Shown: one piece after another, positions 35,246 to 48,098 of the stretch | Numbering within the stretch: the stretch's first letter is position 1 | Layout of the letters: every line of letters starts with the position of its first letter | From: Macrotrachela quadricornifera | Lineage: Eukaryota; Rotifera; Eurotatoria; Philodinida; Philodinidae | Assembly (NCBI GenBank): GCA_022393335.1 | Contig: JAJEKB010020221.1 | Span: 199,909 to 263,908 of the forward strand | DNA length: 64,000 nt | Direction: 5' to 3' | Position numbers and translations under genes: made by a program | Notes under the pieces: model-generated | What the model was told of the DNA's origin: nothing | Database searches by the model: none | What the model saw: the letters and a program-made list of their open reading frames with translations, nothing else

Positions 35246-35734
35246 TTGTTATGCTGATTAATTATTGATTTCCTATAATAAGTAGAATGATTAAACAGTT
35301 TCAGCTAGTTTTATGGTGACATCATTATTTTCGTTTGTGTTCTTCATTAAATTTGCAGTACAGTTAAGCGAGATTCATTCGACATTTTGATATCATGCTC
35401 GAAAGTCATATGATAGTAGTCACTATTTATTTATCAAAATACGTTGGTGAAGGGAAATAATGATTATCGATTGGCACACACCTCATATTAAAATGACTCG
35501 AACTACACGATAATCTAAGGTTTCGAGTATTTGGCTTTCCTCGTTGAAAATATTGACTGAAAAGTGAAATGGAACTTGTTTTAAGGCCTAACAATGAGTG
35601 TGTTCAATATTTCAGTATTGACTTCAAATAATTTTATTGTCACAGATTGTCCGACGTTCTAAAAAATAGGAGTTCTCTGGACTACACACTAGTCCAAACT
35701 ACAAGCGTTGAGGAAAAACTAGATCGCGTTAAAA
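35246..35734. other. Intergenic, no gene seen
   Basis: AT-rich upstream flank of the ART gene. On its minus strand a splice-acceptor-like ttattatag lies about 30 bases before the ATG. Confidence 0.4.
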
Positions 35735-35736
35735 TA

Positions 35737-35993
35737 CAGGGTGTTCCATACGTAACACTCCGATAAGAAATCCAAATATTTCCATTACGACTCGCGCAAA
35801 TGAGCTGATTTTTTTATCAATTCAAGAGGCATGTTCATGCTTTATATCCATAAAGACATGCCTAGAGAGATCTTCTGTTAAGTGTACTGTTAGTTTTTCT
35901 ATCTGCGTAGGAGTAAAATTTTTCTTGTAGGGGTCAATAGTGGTACTTAACAAAGGGTCTTTCTCATCGGGGTGTTACTTATGGAACATTCTG
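35737..35993. mobile_element. 257-bp Tc1/mariner-type MITE with TA target duplication
   Basis: The ends form an inverted repeat of about 35 bp with few mismatches: left starts CAGGGTGTTCCATACGTAAC, right is the inverse of CAGAATGTTCCATAAGTAAC. TA dinucleotides sit directly outside both ends (35735-35736 and 35994-35995). The interior has no coding capacity, so it must rely on a transposase elsewhere. Confidence 0.8.
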
Positions 35994-35995
35994 TA

Positions 35996-38829
35996 AGAGA
36001 AAAATATTGGGTTGACAAATCATGAATGTATTTTGTTCATTTTTCAAAATCTTTGTGGCAATGCGATATATAATGTATTGTGAAGCACGATCTGAAAGAG
36101 AGTGTTGAAGTGTTTACGGGCAGAAGTTTGAACCTCTCCCCCCTCCTTCTCTACAGACTATGACTCAGATCTTAATTAATTAAGTAATTAGTGTCTAATT
36201 AAGTAACTACGCGTCATAGACTGACCGATAGGTTTTCGAAACCATCGTAGGAGATAAGAAACGTAGTCTGCAGGTTGTCATATACTGTGATGGACGGCTT
36301 CAGGATGCTGCCAGAGGTCATGTATGACTCAAGTCTAGTAAAAGTATCTACGGAGTATCCTCTCGTTGAAGTCCTATGTTCTAGAGTAAGGAGTAATATG
36401 GAAGCATACCTAGGTATACATAAACAGACGAGCTTTTAGGAAATCAGTAGCATGATGAAAAATCATGAAAATAGTCATTATCGACTAAATATTGATATTT
36501 AATGCTTTCAAAAAAAAACAAGAAAAACATGATACCGAGTAAAAGTTTGTGGGGGTTTTCATCGAAGATCTCAAGAGGATGAGACTTTTAATGACTGAAA
36601 GTCTCAGACTGGTTGTTGATACTTTTGTATAAAGTGAGAGATTTCTGATGAAAGTATCCATAATAAAAATTCTCAAAAATGCTCTCTTTAATTTCTTTAG
36701 ATTTTAGTGGATATCAATCATTTCAAAATGGTTCCTGGTACTGTCAATCACTTTGTTTCTGCTTGACTAACATTAAGATTACTTTTTCTAAAGTTCGACG
36801 GCTCCAGAAATTACCCGGAATCACAAAAAAAGTTTTAAATCCAGTTTCAGTGACTAAAAATGAAAGCTATTAGCGCAATCCTATGGTATTCAAATGTGAA
36901 ACACGAACAAACTATTCACATTGTAAATTAGAAATTTATCAAGGTCTGTGATGAAAAACAAAGAGCATTGTTAAGACGTCTATCACATCTGTCGTGTGTT
37001 ATTGCTAAGATCTGATGTTTGTCGCGGTATGTGGACGGATGGAGAGTCCAAATTTTACTTCTATACCTCAACACTTCTTTTAGATTGTGTTCTATAGAAG
37101 AAACGGCACCAATTGAATTACTGAAATATCATATGGAACTGAAACTCTAAAACCATCAAATAGATACATGAATTGTAAATCAATGTTGAAAAATTCTGAT
37201 TCTTTTATTCTTGAAAACAAAGAAGTTACAGCTTTTATTACTTAAAAGAAATAATATTATATATCTATATTGAAATTTTCACTCATAAGAGTGAAAAAAT
37301 AAAGAATTCTTCAAATAGATTGACACATTTTTGTATCTATTTGATGATTTAACGATTTCAACTTCTTTAGTTATTTTCTGTTATTTTTTTTTTTCTTCTC
37401 CATCAGAGATGAGCATACGGCAGGATTGGAAAAATTCTTCTACACTCATTCTTGTTTTTCACAGGTATCGCATAATATTAGAATCTGAAATGAAACATTG
37501 AATTAAAATACAACTTCGAACGAAATAAATTTTTTTCTAAAGCCGAAAAGTTTAAAAAATTTGATATAAAGGTGGGTGAGAAAAGTTTTTTTCTGGAGAG
37601 GAATATGAGAGCAAGCCTCCCTACTTCCGGTTTCAGTAAGAAAATATTTGTTAAAATATGAACGTGAAAAGATTGATGTCAGTTTCAATCATTGCGTGAA
37701 ATAGTGAGAGATAGATAAATGTATTTATAAAACCTGAAATTTAAAGTTTCCAGTTTAACATGTATGAAAGTCCCAAGCATTACTCGAAGTAGCTAAGCAT
37801 CATTATCTCAGCTAGCTCTATAGTGATTACACAGTACTTTGCTATGGATGCTATCATTATTAAAATTCCCGTATGTTGTTAAGTTGAATACAGTTAATTG
37901 ATAGCAATATGAATCTTTAAAAAAAAGGATTTTGTATACAAGTAGCACTTTTTCAAAATGACTGCTGTTTTGCCACGACTTCCCAACATAGCAGTGTAAC
38001 AAGATAAGCTACATCTATATCAGTTACTCATGCAATAATCTTGCTGCATTATAGTCATATTTGCTCCTCTTCAATAAAATCAATGTTGGTAGATGGTGCT
38101 CGTTGTCGACGAAATATATTTAAATCTCTGATATGTTCATTGAAGATGAATGACATTTCATACTTTTCACCAATCTTTCTGCTATCAATGCGGTATTGTT
38201 CAGTTACATTATTGACATTTAGAATAAGATTACGGAATAAACATCGAAAAAGGTATCTTTAGAAAAAATATTATACAATTAATATATGAAATTATTATAA
38301 TTTACGTAGATTAATTATTCTATCGAGGCCCATACAAAATTGATAACTCCAATAAAAATGAAATTTATCTATTAACCTAAAAATTATATAAAGAACCCAA
38401 TGAATATTTATTTGAATTTGGTGATAGACACTTAAATCTTTCCTGACAAATCTTTTAATGATCTTTTTCTCGAGCCGCTAGCAAAAAACATAATTTGAAA
38501 TCGATGAATCAAATGAACTTTCATTAAAAGGTTAGAAAATAAACTATGTTTTTGTCAATTTTTTTTCAGAAAGTCATCTGAGAACTTGCAGTAAGATGTG
38601 AACAACTCTTGATTAATTTCAGCTAAACTTGTAAGTGTTTTATACTTTTGTCGACATTTATATAGCATTTATCGTACAAATCTATATAAAAAATTCAATT
38701 TCAGCATTTCATTCGATAGTTTATTTTTAAAAGAACTTGACTTAAGTTTCTGAAAAGTTTCGATAGAAAACTTCTATAATATACAATCTGATATATCCTC
38801 ATTTCCTCTTTGCATAAGTACAAGTTGAT
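35996..38829. other. Intergenic, no gene accepted
   Basis: AT-rich DNA. At about 36007 atattgggttgacaaat resembles a mariner terminus but has no partner. A small hairpin (cagactatgac ... gtcatagactg) lies at about 36157-36227. ORFs here lack any motif. Confidence 0.4.
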
Positions 38830-39654
38830 GATTTCTATTCTTGTGTCTTTTAAGAGTGAGTCCATCAGAATACTGACCATGTTGGAGATAGAAAATTTTT
38901 AGAATTTGAATTTGACTCTCTCATTCGAAAGCCCATAAAAAGTACCTATGAAACCCAAAATATGAGCTCATTCTGATATATCTACAAAAAAATATTCGGT
39001 ACCTCATATTTTCAAACTTCTGAAAAAAGTTGATTTTTCCAATTGTACTCGTATTTTGTGATTTTCTCTTCTCCATGTTTCGTCCAGTTAAGTCGCAAGA
39101 TCTCTCAAATGATAGAAAATCTTTTTCTCTATACAAAAGAATATTTTTTGAACGCATTTTTTATGAGAAATTTTTATAAAATAGTAAAATTCGAAAGAAA
39201 AAAGTGAGCAATTTTAGTGGTGAAATTTCAATGCTGAGTAGGAATATATTACTAAATCATGAGATCCCAGGCTGGATTTTTGATATGTTGTAGCCCTGTT
39301 CATCGCGCATATTTTGATATATTTCTTTTTAAAAAATATCTCGTTCCGCTTATAGAAGTTTTCGTCACAAAAATTTGAATTTAGTATTATTTTCCTCTTC
39401 TAACATGAAATTACTGGATTATTTCATAAATGAATGGAAAATGTAACTATTATAATACTTTCAAGTTTTATAATGAAAACTGATGATTTGTAATACATTT
39501 GATGGATCAGTGTTGGATACTTCTCGATAAATAATTGAAGAAATCTTGGAAATAAGTTTTACTACTATTTATTGCGTTTGGCTACTATATCTTTTTGAGG
39601 TGTAGATTTAGTGTTTGCATCAGCTTATACATATGTTAAAATTAATGAGAGAAG

Positions 39655-40250
39655 GATATTTGCCATTTAGAGGCTACTAATGTTCATTCAGAAAAGAAGG
39701 CGGGCGGATATTTTTTGAATAACTTTCGATAGGAACAAGATAGAGAGTTGCAGTTTTCTCCATTAAAAAGAGGAGATAAAAGCATATCGAAACATATATG
39801 GAAAGATTTCTCTAACCACTTTTCTAAGACTGATAGTCAGATATTTTGAAAAACCTGCCTTTTTCTTATGCGTGAAAAAATACGATTTTTTATTAAAATA
39901 CCGCAAAAATGTCGATTTTTTTGCACGAAAAAATGAGGTAGAAAAGTGTTTTTTAATGAGTAAAATATTTGTCGTCCTTGATCTGGCGATTCTAGAACAA
40001 TACCGAAAATGAACGAATTAATGTGACGTTGATGCAAGACATACTGTTTTTCTGAAAGTTTTATATAACAGTCTAAGGCAAGTAGTTAGAGAAATCTTTC
40101 TATATAGGTTTCGATGCGCCTTCAACTCCTCTTTCTAATGGTGAAAACCGCAGCTCTCTAAGTTGTTCCTATCGAAAGTTAGTCAAAAAATATCCACTCG
40201 TCTTCTTTTTCTAAATGGGCATTAGTCCTAGCCTTTGTGATATGCATTTG
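39655..40250. repeat. Nested inverted repeat, arms about 180 bp
   Basis: The arm at about 39655-39840 pairs with about 40060-40250; the left arm includes gaaagatttctctaacca. A third, single copy of the arm lies at about 45990-46110 (aaaaccgcagctctcta is shared), so this is a dispersed family rather than a local rearrangement. Confidence 0.65.
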
Positions 40251-40852
40251 TCAAATGATGTCTGACTTTAGATAAAAAACAACAAATTCTCTATGTTTGA
40301 CTTACAGAGTTTTTTGACACAAGTAATGATTTCCTTTTTTTCAGACGTGCGTATATATATATATATATTTACCAAATGGGATTATTCCATTTCTACTTGA
40401 GTATTGTATTGAAACTTTTTCCTTTCTGTACACCGACACATGCGCATATATATGTGCGCCTTTTATTTTTCTCAAGACTCTCATGCCCATAAACTTTCAA
40501 TATAAATAGATCGGTGCTCGTGCATATTTATGAATGTATTATCATATTCACATTTTTAAAAATATTTCTTTCTTTTTTTATTTCCTATGCACGTATTAAC
40601 AATAACAGTCTTAATTTCTATCGTTTCTTATCATCCATTCTTTTGATAATTCCACATAATACCTATCGAAGTTCTGAGATAGAGGAATGAATGAATAAAT
40701 GGGATCCAAAAGTGTATGTGTATATCCGTTTGATTTCATACTATTTATTGCGTCACTTATTACAATCAACTACATATTATATCAGCCAATCGTATATTCT
40801 CTTATCATTTTTGTTTCATTGATTTTGATCACATAGTTTCTTCTTTTTCATA

Positions 40853-41107
40853 TTATTCATTCTCCTTGTGTTCAAGTCTTTTTATATACTTAGGCATTCG
40901 TATTGCCGTTAAACTACGTAATATGGGATATAAGCTATGCGACAAATTGTTAAGGAAGAATAGGACAAAAGAAGGAACCATAAAGAATATAAATTCAAAA
41001 AAATTAAATATTTCTGATTGTTTTTGCAAGAAGACATGAATACCATCTATGTAACGCACACGTAAAATGACAAAAGAGAATAAAAAGGATACTTTATACG
41101 AGGTGAT
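40853..41107 (-). CDS. Possible 3' exon of an unknown multi-span membrane protein
   Basis: On the minus strand an acceptor (accttttcag) ends just before 41107 and is followed by 84 open codons to TAA at 40853-40855, in phase 0. The product has two hydrophobic segments (Y-K-V-S-F-L-F-S-F-V-I-L and F-F-E-F-I-F-F-M-V-P-S-F-V-L-F-F-L) and a basic tail (M-P-K-Y-I-K-R-L). The layout resembles the last spans of a seven-helix receptor, but no diagnostic motif is present and no upstream exon was found. The sequence lies across the inner edge of a long inverted-repeat arm, so it may be a fragment captured by that element. Confidence 0.3.
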   Translation of the reverse strand: MTSYKVSFLFSFVILRVRYIDGIHVFLQKQSEIFNFFEFIFFMVPSFVLFFLNNLSHSLYPILRSLTAIRMPKYIKRLEHKENE

Positions 41108-41725
41108 CTGAAAAGGTACTGACTTAATATGATGTTATTTCGATTGACATGAAACATAACAAGAGACTAGTAAAACTTATTTCCAAGATTTCTTCAATTA
41201 TTTATCGAGAAGTATCCAACACTGATCCATTCAATGAATATATCAAAAGATGCGCCATGAGCAGGGCTACAACAAATCAAAAATCCAGCCTGGGATCTCA
41301 TGATTTAGTAAATACATTCCTATTCAGCATTGAAATTTCACCACTAAAATTGCTCACTTTTTTCTTTCAAATTTTACTATTTTATAAAAATTTCTCATAA
41401 AAAATACGTTCATAAAATATTCTATTGTGTAGAGAAAAAAATTTTCTATCATGTGAGAGATCTCAGGCCTAAAACGGGCGAAATGTGGAGAAGAAAATCA
41501 CAAAATACGAGTACAATTGGAAAAATCAACTTTTTCAAGAAGTTGAAAAGATGAGGTCCCGAATATTTTTTTATAGATATATCAGTATGGGCTGATATTT
41601 TGGGTTTTATAGTTACTTTTTATGGGCTTTCGAATGAGAGAGTCAAATTCAAAATTTAAAAATTTTCTACCGCCATCTTTTCCTTATAATGGTCGGTTTT
41701 CTGGTGGACCCTTTCTTAATCATAT

Positions 41726-43950
41726 TTATCTTGTATTGTACACTGGAAAGATGACAATTTTTCCATTTTTGGATCTTTTATTTGAGACTTCAGAAATTTT
41801 CGTAAAAAACTTATTGACCTTGCAACATTCTTGTACACCGGTACTTTCTATCAAATGAATTCAAACTCTTCTTCATTAATGTACGGATCATACTATTTTA
41901 TTTTTGTTTCTAACTTATTTCTATCTGCTTTTAGAAATTAACTGAGAAACTAATTATCATGCATTATAAAATGATACTGATGGAATAATATTAGAATATT
42001 TAAAGAACGATATAAGAGTATACATCACAATCATTCAAAATAATTTTAAAGACGATTCTAAAAATGATCGCTCATCATGTATACATGTTCTTGAAAGTTG
42101 TACATTAGACAATCAATTATTAAAATAGATTTTTATATTCTAGAGTAATATTAAAGCGAGACCAGGAGCATATTTGAATATTGAACTCGATAAACATGTC
42201 GTAAATTCTTCTTCTTGACTCAATGAAGTGAAGCTGTTTAATTTTGCATTATTTTTAATTAAAAATCGTTCTTTATTATTCCCAATACCGAAAGGAAGGT
42301 TGTGTGTCGAGTAAATATCACAAGAAAAAAACGAGTTGATGTTCGTTCGTGTGTTCATGTGGTTATTGCATAAATATATATTGATAGTAGTTTTCCATAA
42401 AAGTTGATTAAATGGTAATCAAGAGTGAGGAGTTCGAATCTGATTTTAGTTTTTTTGAGTACCAATATACATATAAACCCTAGTTTCAATCTTGATCATT
42501 CCTTGAGAAACCTTGAAAGAATCCTTTCAAGACTAGCAGAGAGAATTCTATTGAAATTTTATCATGCTTTTGCCTGGAATGGAGCCCAATCTTCATAACA
42601 AGACCCTATCAAGAATGATAGTCATATCAGATGAACAATGTGGCAAGAAAACACCAGATCCCTAAGAGAAATTGTTCAAGAAAAAATATTTCAAAAGCTT
42701 AAAAAAATTCAAGCATGGTCAGGATCTCAATAAGAAAATACAAGAATTCACTTAGGATCCTGTCCGAAGCTTACCAAGAATAAATAGAACGATTCGTTGA
42801 AGTTTTTTTGCTAGGTTCAGATCAAGAGCTTTTCAGGACTTTGAAATCTATAGAACACAACAGAATTTTAATAGGTATGTAGCAAATCTCTCGAGAAAAC
42901 TGTTTATTATGTTCGAAAAAATCTCCAAATATATTTCTTCAATTGAATTCAAATAAACTATTCCAAACAGGTTTTTAAAATCATATTGATAGAAAAAAGG
43001 TAAATATATTTTTAAATGGAACTAAAATTTAGAACAAATCAAATGTATTCATTGAAATCGAATTTAAATTTTAAAAAAACAGTAAAATTTCACTGACTGA
43101 AAATATCTGCATTGATATTGCATTTTTGGAATTTTTTTAATTAGATTTTGTCGAAATAAAATTTAAATAGGAGTTTAGATTAAAGTCAGAAATAAAAATA
43201 TTGAACATTGAAGTGATATAGAATGACATGACACACCCAGCTGAATAAGCTGATCACTATGTAAACTGATAGTCTAGAGATCGATAGTCTGTGTGTTCGG
43301 TTCTCTTATACTCTATTTGAAAAATTCTGCAAAGTTCCTGTCAAGAAATTTGATAACATCCTCGAAGAAATCTAGTCAGATCCTGAAACATATGATGAGA
43401 ATTTTTGTTTTCTAATTAAAGAAATTCTGACAGAATCCTACAATTTTGTGGCCACATATTTTATTTCAGGAACCATTGATTTCCTGGGTTAATCTTGGTT
43501 TGAACAACATGAATAAACTTGTTAAGATCCCGAGAGGATCATTGAAAACAATTTCGACATACTTCTTTCAAGATTTGGTGTTTCCTCAGGAAAGAACAGT
43601 GAATCCTTACATGGTCTTGATGATACGTATTTAGAATTTTGCGCTGAAACGTCAAAAATTCTCCCTACGGACCCTACTATATATTTATTGTTCAGAGATG
43701 GCTCTGATGCTGTTTGCATTTTCGTATGTTCTGACTTGTTTTTGGAGTGTACAAAATATGTAGAAAAATAGATTATTAGATACGTCGTATGCCACAAAAT
43801 AGTTAAACTTATCTCAAAAAGGGTGTTCTGGTTTAGTCAAATGAAGTGAGCCACCAACTAAAGATACAAATCATGATAGAGCTGAAGATTTTACGAATAA
43901 CTAGGTTTTCCTGCTAATAAAATATGTGTAAGGGAACAGAAGAAAATTCA
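41726..43950. other. Intergenic, no gene accepted
   Basis: AT-rich. Short ORFs at 41622-41858, 42140-42358 and 43446-43797 have no family signal. A tRNA T-arm-like string (gagttcgaatc, about 42430) stands alone without a cloverleaf. Confidence 0.4.
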
Positions 43951-43953
43951 AAT

Positions 43954-45500
43954 TCAAGCATTAATGTCCTCATCCGTTTCACTACTGGTTTCAGCTTCTA
44001 ATTCATTAGTGGTATTGTTATTCGTTTCATCTTCTGTATTATCACTTGTATCGCTCTCCACTTGGCTTCTCATTGATGGCGATGTGGTTATTTGATACTT
44101 TTGATCATTATCGTCATCACCATCATCGTCAATTAGCTCTTCCTCGATACGTTCAATATATTTATCTAATCGTCTGAAAACAAGCTTATCTTTCTCTGCA
44201 TGGACAATATAACTTCTAGCAGTTGCAGAATCCAAGGCAGCCCTCCACTTCGAAGCCAATCGGAAGCTGGTATTGTTAGTTCTAACGTAGTCTTTCATAC
44301 CACCCTCATGCTAACTCTATGGGATTTAATGTACAATGTTTAACAGATGATCTGAAAGAAACCACAGTGGCTTCTTTAAAACATATGAAAGGAGGTTTTG
44401 TCTTTTCAATAAACTGACAATGCCATGTAGCATTGTCAATGATAATCGCAATTCTGGCTTGAGATCCTTAGATATCGAGAGAAAGTTGGTATCAAGATTT
44501 AAACTACCATTCTGATTTTTAAATTACCATGTTGACGCCTTAAGAGAGACGATATCCTTGAAATTCAATCAACAAAATGCATTCCGTCCATAGAATGATC
44601 TTGATCACATTTAAAAACATCTACTGTAAGCAGATGAAACCCATTGTCGCTGATCATGGCTGAAATAGCTAAGCGAGCTTCAATAAAATACAACATCATG
44701 ATGTGCGATCATGTTGTTTAACTATAAGAGGATACCGATACCTCTTGTATCATTATGTCTGAAATGGCTAGCTTTTGTTTCAGACTATCGAAATCATTTT
44801 CTTTTCCTCGTCATGAAAATAGACCACTGTTCCATTATTGAGAACATCATCGAGTGATCGAAAATACTACGTTCATTGAGCCATGAAATTTATTGAGTGT
44901 AGCGGAACAAAAGTTTTTGATGTTTATCTGTAACGAGAACCGAGCTTTTTCATCTATTGGAGAACATGGATCTTCATGTAAAACTCGAATGAGATTTTTT
45001 TTTAGTTGTCGGATAAACTTGTTTTGTTAGAATTGCATGAAACTGATACCTAGTCAGAAAAATATTATCACATATTTAACAGTTATTTAAATAGATGCCG
45101 AATATTGACTTGCTCGAATTCGGTTAGTTCGATTGCGTTTCATCCCCTATTTCTCTTCTGTGTTGGAGAATTCGGTGTAAGCACATCTACAATAATTTTA
45201 TGCGTCTTATGTGATCACTTCGCTGATGCACTTGCTTATCTCAATTGTCTTTTATCTTTCTTACTTTGTTCTTGTTTTTCTTTTAAGCTGATCACTCTCT
45301 TTTCAGAATCGAAAGAATAATCTTTCTGAGATGTCAGGCATTGATATTAAGCGCTCGGTTATATTGGATAATGGAGTTTGAGGTTCGTTCTCTCTCTTCC
45401 TGCGAAACTGATTATTTGAAACAGTGACTGCTTCATGTCTTTGCTGTACTCTTTCCCGCCTGGTATTGTCGAGTAAAAGTTTGACTAAATTAATGATCAT
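43954..45500 (-). pseudogene. Decayed DDE transposase (IS630/Tc1-like superfamily)
   Basis: Fragments in several minus-strand frames line up as one transposase. The C-terminal part (44298-43954) reads K-D-Y-V-R-T-N-N ... and ends in a long acidic tail. Just upstream are L-N-P-I-E-L-A and I-I-I-D-N-A-T-W-H-C, the motifs around the second catalytic Asp and the third acidic residue of this superfamily. A middle segment near 44900-45040 and N-terminal pieces at 45100-45240 (L-T-P-N-S-P-T-Q-K-R-N-R) and 45303-45500 precede it. Stops and frameshifts separate every block. Termini were not found. The family assignment rests on the D-N-A-x-W-H and N-P-I-E-L motifs. Confidence 0.6.
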
Positions 45501-46869
45501 ACAAACACAAAACTTATGACAGGATCAAATAATAATAAATGCCTCTCTTTTGATCCTTTGAGTTTATCAACAAAAATTAAAAAATACTCACGTATATCAG
45601 AAAAACCTGCTTACTCGTAAAATTTTCAGTTCTATCACGATTTGTTTCTCTAGTTGATGGTTCATTTCATCTGACTAAATCAGAACAATTTTTTCGAGAT
45701 AAGTTTAACTATTTTGTGGTATATGATATATTTAATAATCTACTTTTCTACATATTTTGTACATTTCAAAAACCAGTCAGAACATACGAAAATGCAATAC
45801 TATCCTTTCCAAACGACAAATGATAGAGACCTGTGGTTTGTGTAGTTTTATAGAACAACAGTCGGGCTACCCAATGCATCTCTGTATTAGAAATATATAT
45901 TGAGGTATATGAGAATGATAAAATTAGGCATGTTACTTAACTGATCAGTTGTACCTTTATATGATGCCATTCTTTTAGTTTTTATATAGAAATAATGCCC
46001 AGATCCTTTCCTTTCGGACAGTCAAAAACCGCAGCTCTCTAGCTCTTTCTTATCAAAAGTTATTCGAAAAATGGCAATCTGCCTTTTATTTCTGAATCGA
46101 TAATAGTTGAGTCTTTATTTTATTTTTATTCTAGATACATATAAAAAAAAATATTAATCCTCGATAACACTGCAATTGAAACATGTCATCGCCTCTTATA
46201 TAGTATCGAACATATTTCCCAAATAACCAGATAAAACAGAAAAACAATTCCACACCCGTCTTACAATATAAGGCAACCGATAAAGACTGCAATCTTCGCT
46301 CATCATCATCAAATTCATAAACAACATATAACCAATACTATAACTTTAATAACGCTACAACCAACAAAACTATAGCATCTCATTTTTAACAGAATCAATA
46401 TTGAAGAATGCCATTTTGATTATCTATTAATTTTATTTTGCTATAATACTGTGATAGAGTGCTGCTGCAAATACGAAAAGCTATTGCAAGTAAAAGACAT
46501 GTGTAGTAAAATTGGTATATCTCAGCCAAAGTGTAAGGAATAGGGCTGAAATTTCTACCTCTATACAATGTCTTAGGGCAACGATCGGATTTTAACAAGT
46601 TGATGAAGAGAAATCGATGAGGGATTTTATTTTAAAGAAAAGAGCCTAGACCATCTGATGAGTCCTTGAAAATAGAACGTAACGCATCGTGGTATGTTTA
46701 TTATTTAAACTTACCACCCTCACACCTCTATTTGATAAGACCACTGAGTAAAGTCGAAACATATATGTTCTGACAGCTTCACTCATCGTCAAAATGACTT
46801 GACTAACACGTTTTTGATGATAACCATACAAAACATTTATAAAAATACAAGAGAAGCAATCAAGACGAT
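45501..46869. other. Intergenic; holds one dispersed repeat arm
   Basis: No gene. At about 45990-46110 lies a single arm of the inverted-repeat family also seen at 39655-40250. Confidence 0.4.
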
Positions 46870-47260
46870 ATAAATAAAAAATACACTGTATGTCTCATAG
46901 ATGTGTAATGGTCCACTGATTCGTACAGGTATATGCAAGTGGCAAAAAACTAAGTAGTGTGACCAAACATGTACTATGATACATACAAAGAAGAGAAAAG
47001 GAGAAAAACGCAGCAATAAGGAGCGTATTGATAAAAAAATATTGTGTGCCTATTCAAAAATGTAATGGTCCATTGATTCATGCAGGTATAATTAATTAGA
47101 AAAAAGTCAAATAATTCTGTCCAATATGCACATCAGTGTTGACTATATTCAAAAATATAACAAGAGAAAAATACTAATGATAACGATCATACTGATAAGA
47201 AATACTGTATGTATATTTATAATGTAATGGTTCATTGATTCACATATAAACTATCATCAT
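46870..47260. repeat. Degenerate tandem repeat, period about 160 bp, three copies
   Basis: The core gtaatggtccattgattc recurs at about 46905, 47062 and 47224, each preceded by a variant of atactgtatgt and by an A-rich stretch. It ends about 110 bp before the hairpin-prone element that contains the assembly gap. Confidence 0.6.
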
Positions 47261-47368
47261 ATATATATATGCAATACATTAAACATTGCAACCATACAAA
47301 ACAAAACTTTTTCGCTCTCTAGCATCACATAACAAGTAGGTGTTCTTGATTTTCTACATACACATGAA

Positions 47369-48092
47369 CTACCCAGGTCGAACGAGTCGGACCGTAAACG
47401 GTAGTATACGGATAAANNNNNNNNNNNNNNNNNNNNNNNNNNNNNNNNNNNNNNNNNNNNNNNNNNNNNNNNNNNNNNNNNNNNNNNNNNNNNNNNNNNN
47501 NNNNNNNNNNNNNNNNNNNNNNNNNNNNNNNNNNNNNNNNNNNNNNNNNNNNNNNNNNNNNNNNNNNNNNNNNNNNNNNNNNNNNNNNNNNNNNNNNNNN
47601 NNNNNNNNNNNNNNNNNNNNNNNNNNNNNNNNNNNNNNNNNNNNNNNNNNNNNNNNNNNNNNNNNNNNNNNNNNNNNNNNNNNNNNNNNNNNNNNNNNNN
47701 NNNNNNNNNNNNNNNNNNNNNNNNNNNNNNNNNNNNNNNNNNNNNNNNNNNNNNNNNNNNNNNNNNNNNNNNNNNNNNNNNNNNNNNNNNNNNNNNNNNN
47801 NNNNNNNNNNNNNNNNGATATAAATCGGTCTGTTTTCGGCCAAGAAACGGTCTCAATACGGTATAAAACACACTACCGTATCATATCCAATAATTCTCAA
47901 AAAACCACCAAATACGGAACGTTTACTGAACGGACACGTGACGGTCCGTAATTCTGTGCCCGATAATACGGTTCGATACGGGCCAAAAACGGACCGAATT
48001 GACACCGTATTATACCGTAAATAGGCCGTTTTTAAAACGTTTACGGTACGTTTTCATACCGTAAACTTAGCCGTTTTCATTGACCTGGGTAG
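47369..48092. mobile_element. Hairpin-rich element with CTACCCAGGTC ends, containing the assembly gap
   Basis: Perfect 11-bp inverted ends CTACCCAGGTC (47369-47379) and GACCTGGGTAG (48082-48092) bound the block; CATGA occurs just outside both ends (47363-47367 and 48094-48098), a possible 5-bp target duplication. The readable interior is packed with TACGGT/ACCGTA motifs in both orientations (for example ccgtaaacggtagtatacgg on the left; aatacggttcgatacggg on the right). GC content is higher than its surroundings. No coding frame is seen; 400 bases are unknown. Confidence 0.65.
47417..47816. other. Assembly gap (400 N)
   Basis: A run of exactly 400 N inside the TACGGT-rich element. The round length suggests an estimated or default gap, probably caused by hairpin structure. 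ORFs spanning it are meaningless. Confidence 0.99.
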
Positions 48093-48098
48093 GCATGA

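Larger units (their letters stand above)
38830..41725. mobile_element. Element with long inverted repeats (about 0.5 kb arms)
   Basis: The left arm (about 38830-39580) and right arm (about 41150-41725) are inverse copies, for example ctcattcgaaagcccataaa near 38921 against tttatgggctttcgaatgag near 41619. The left arm carries an extra block of about 165 bp (about 39330-39495) absent from the right. The 1.6 kb between holds a second nested inverted repeat and an exon-like frame. Long terminal inverted repeats without a transposase suggest a foldback-type element or an inverted duplication. Confidence 0.7.

Noticed and set aside
36007..36030. Mariner-like end (attgggttgacaaat)
   Set aside because: Short match with no partner; likely chance or an unrecognisable remnant.
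40353..40368. (TA)n microsatellite
   Set aside because: A short simple repeat without functional context.
47257..47951. ORFs of about 170-204 codons
   Set aside because: They span 400 N and are not real reading frames.
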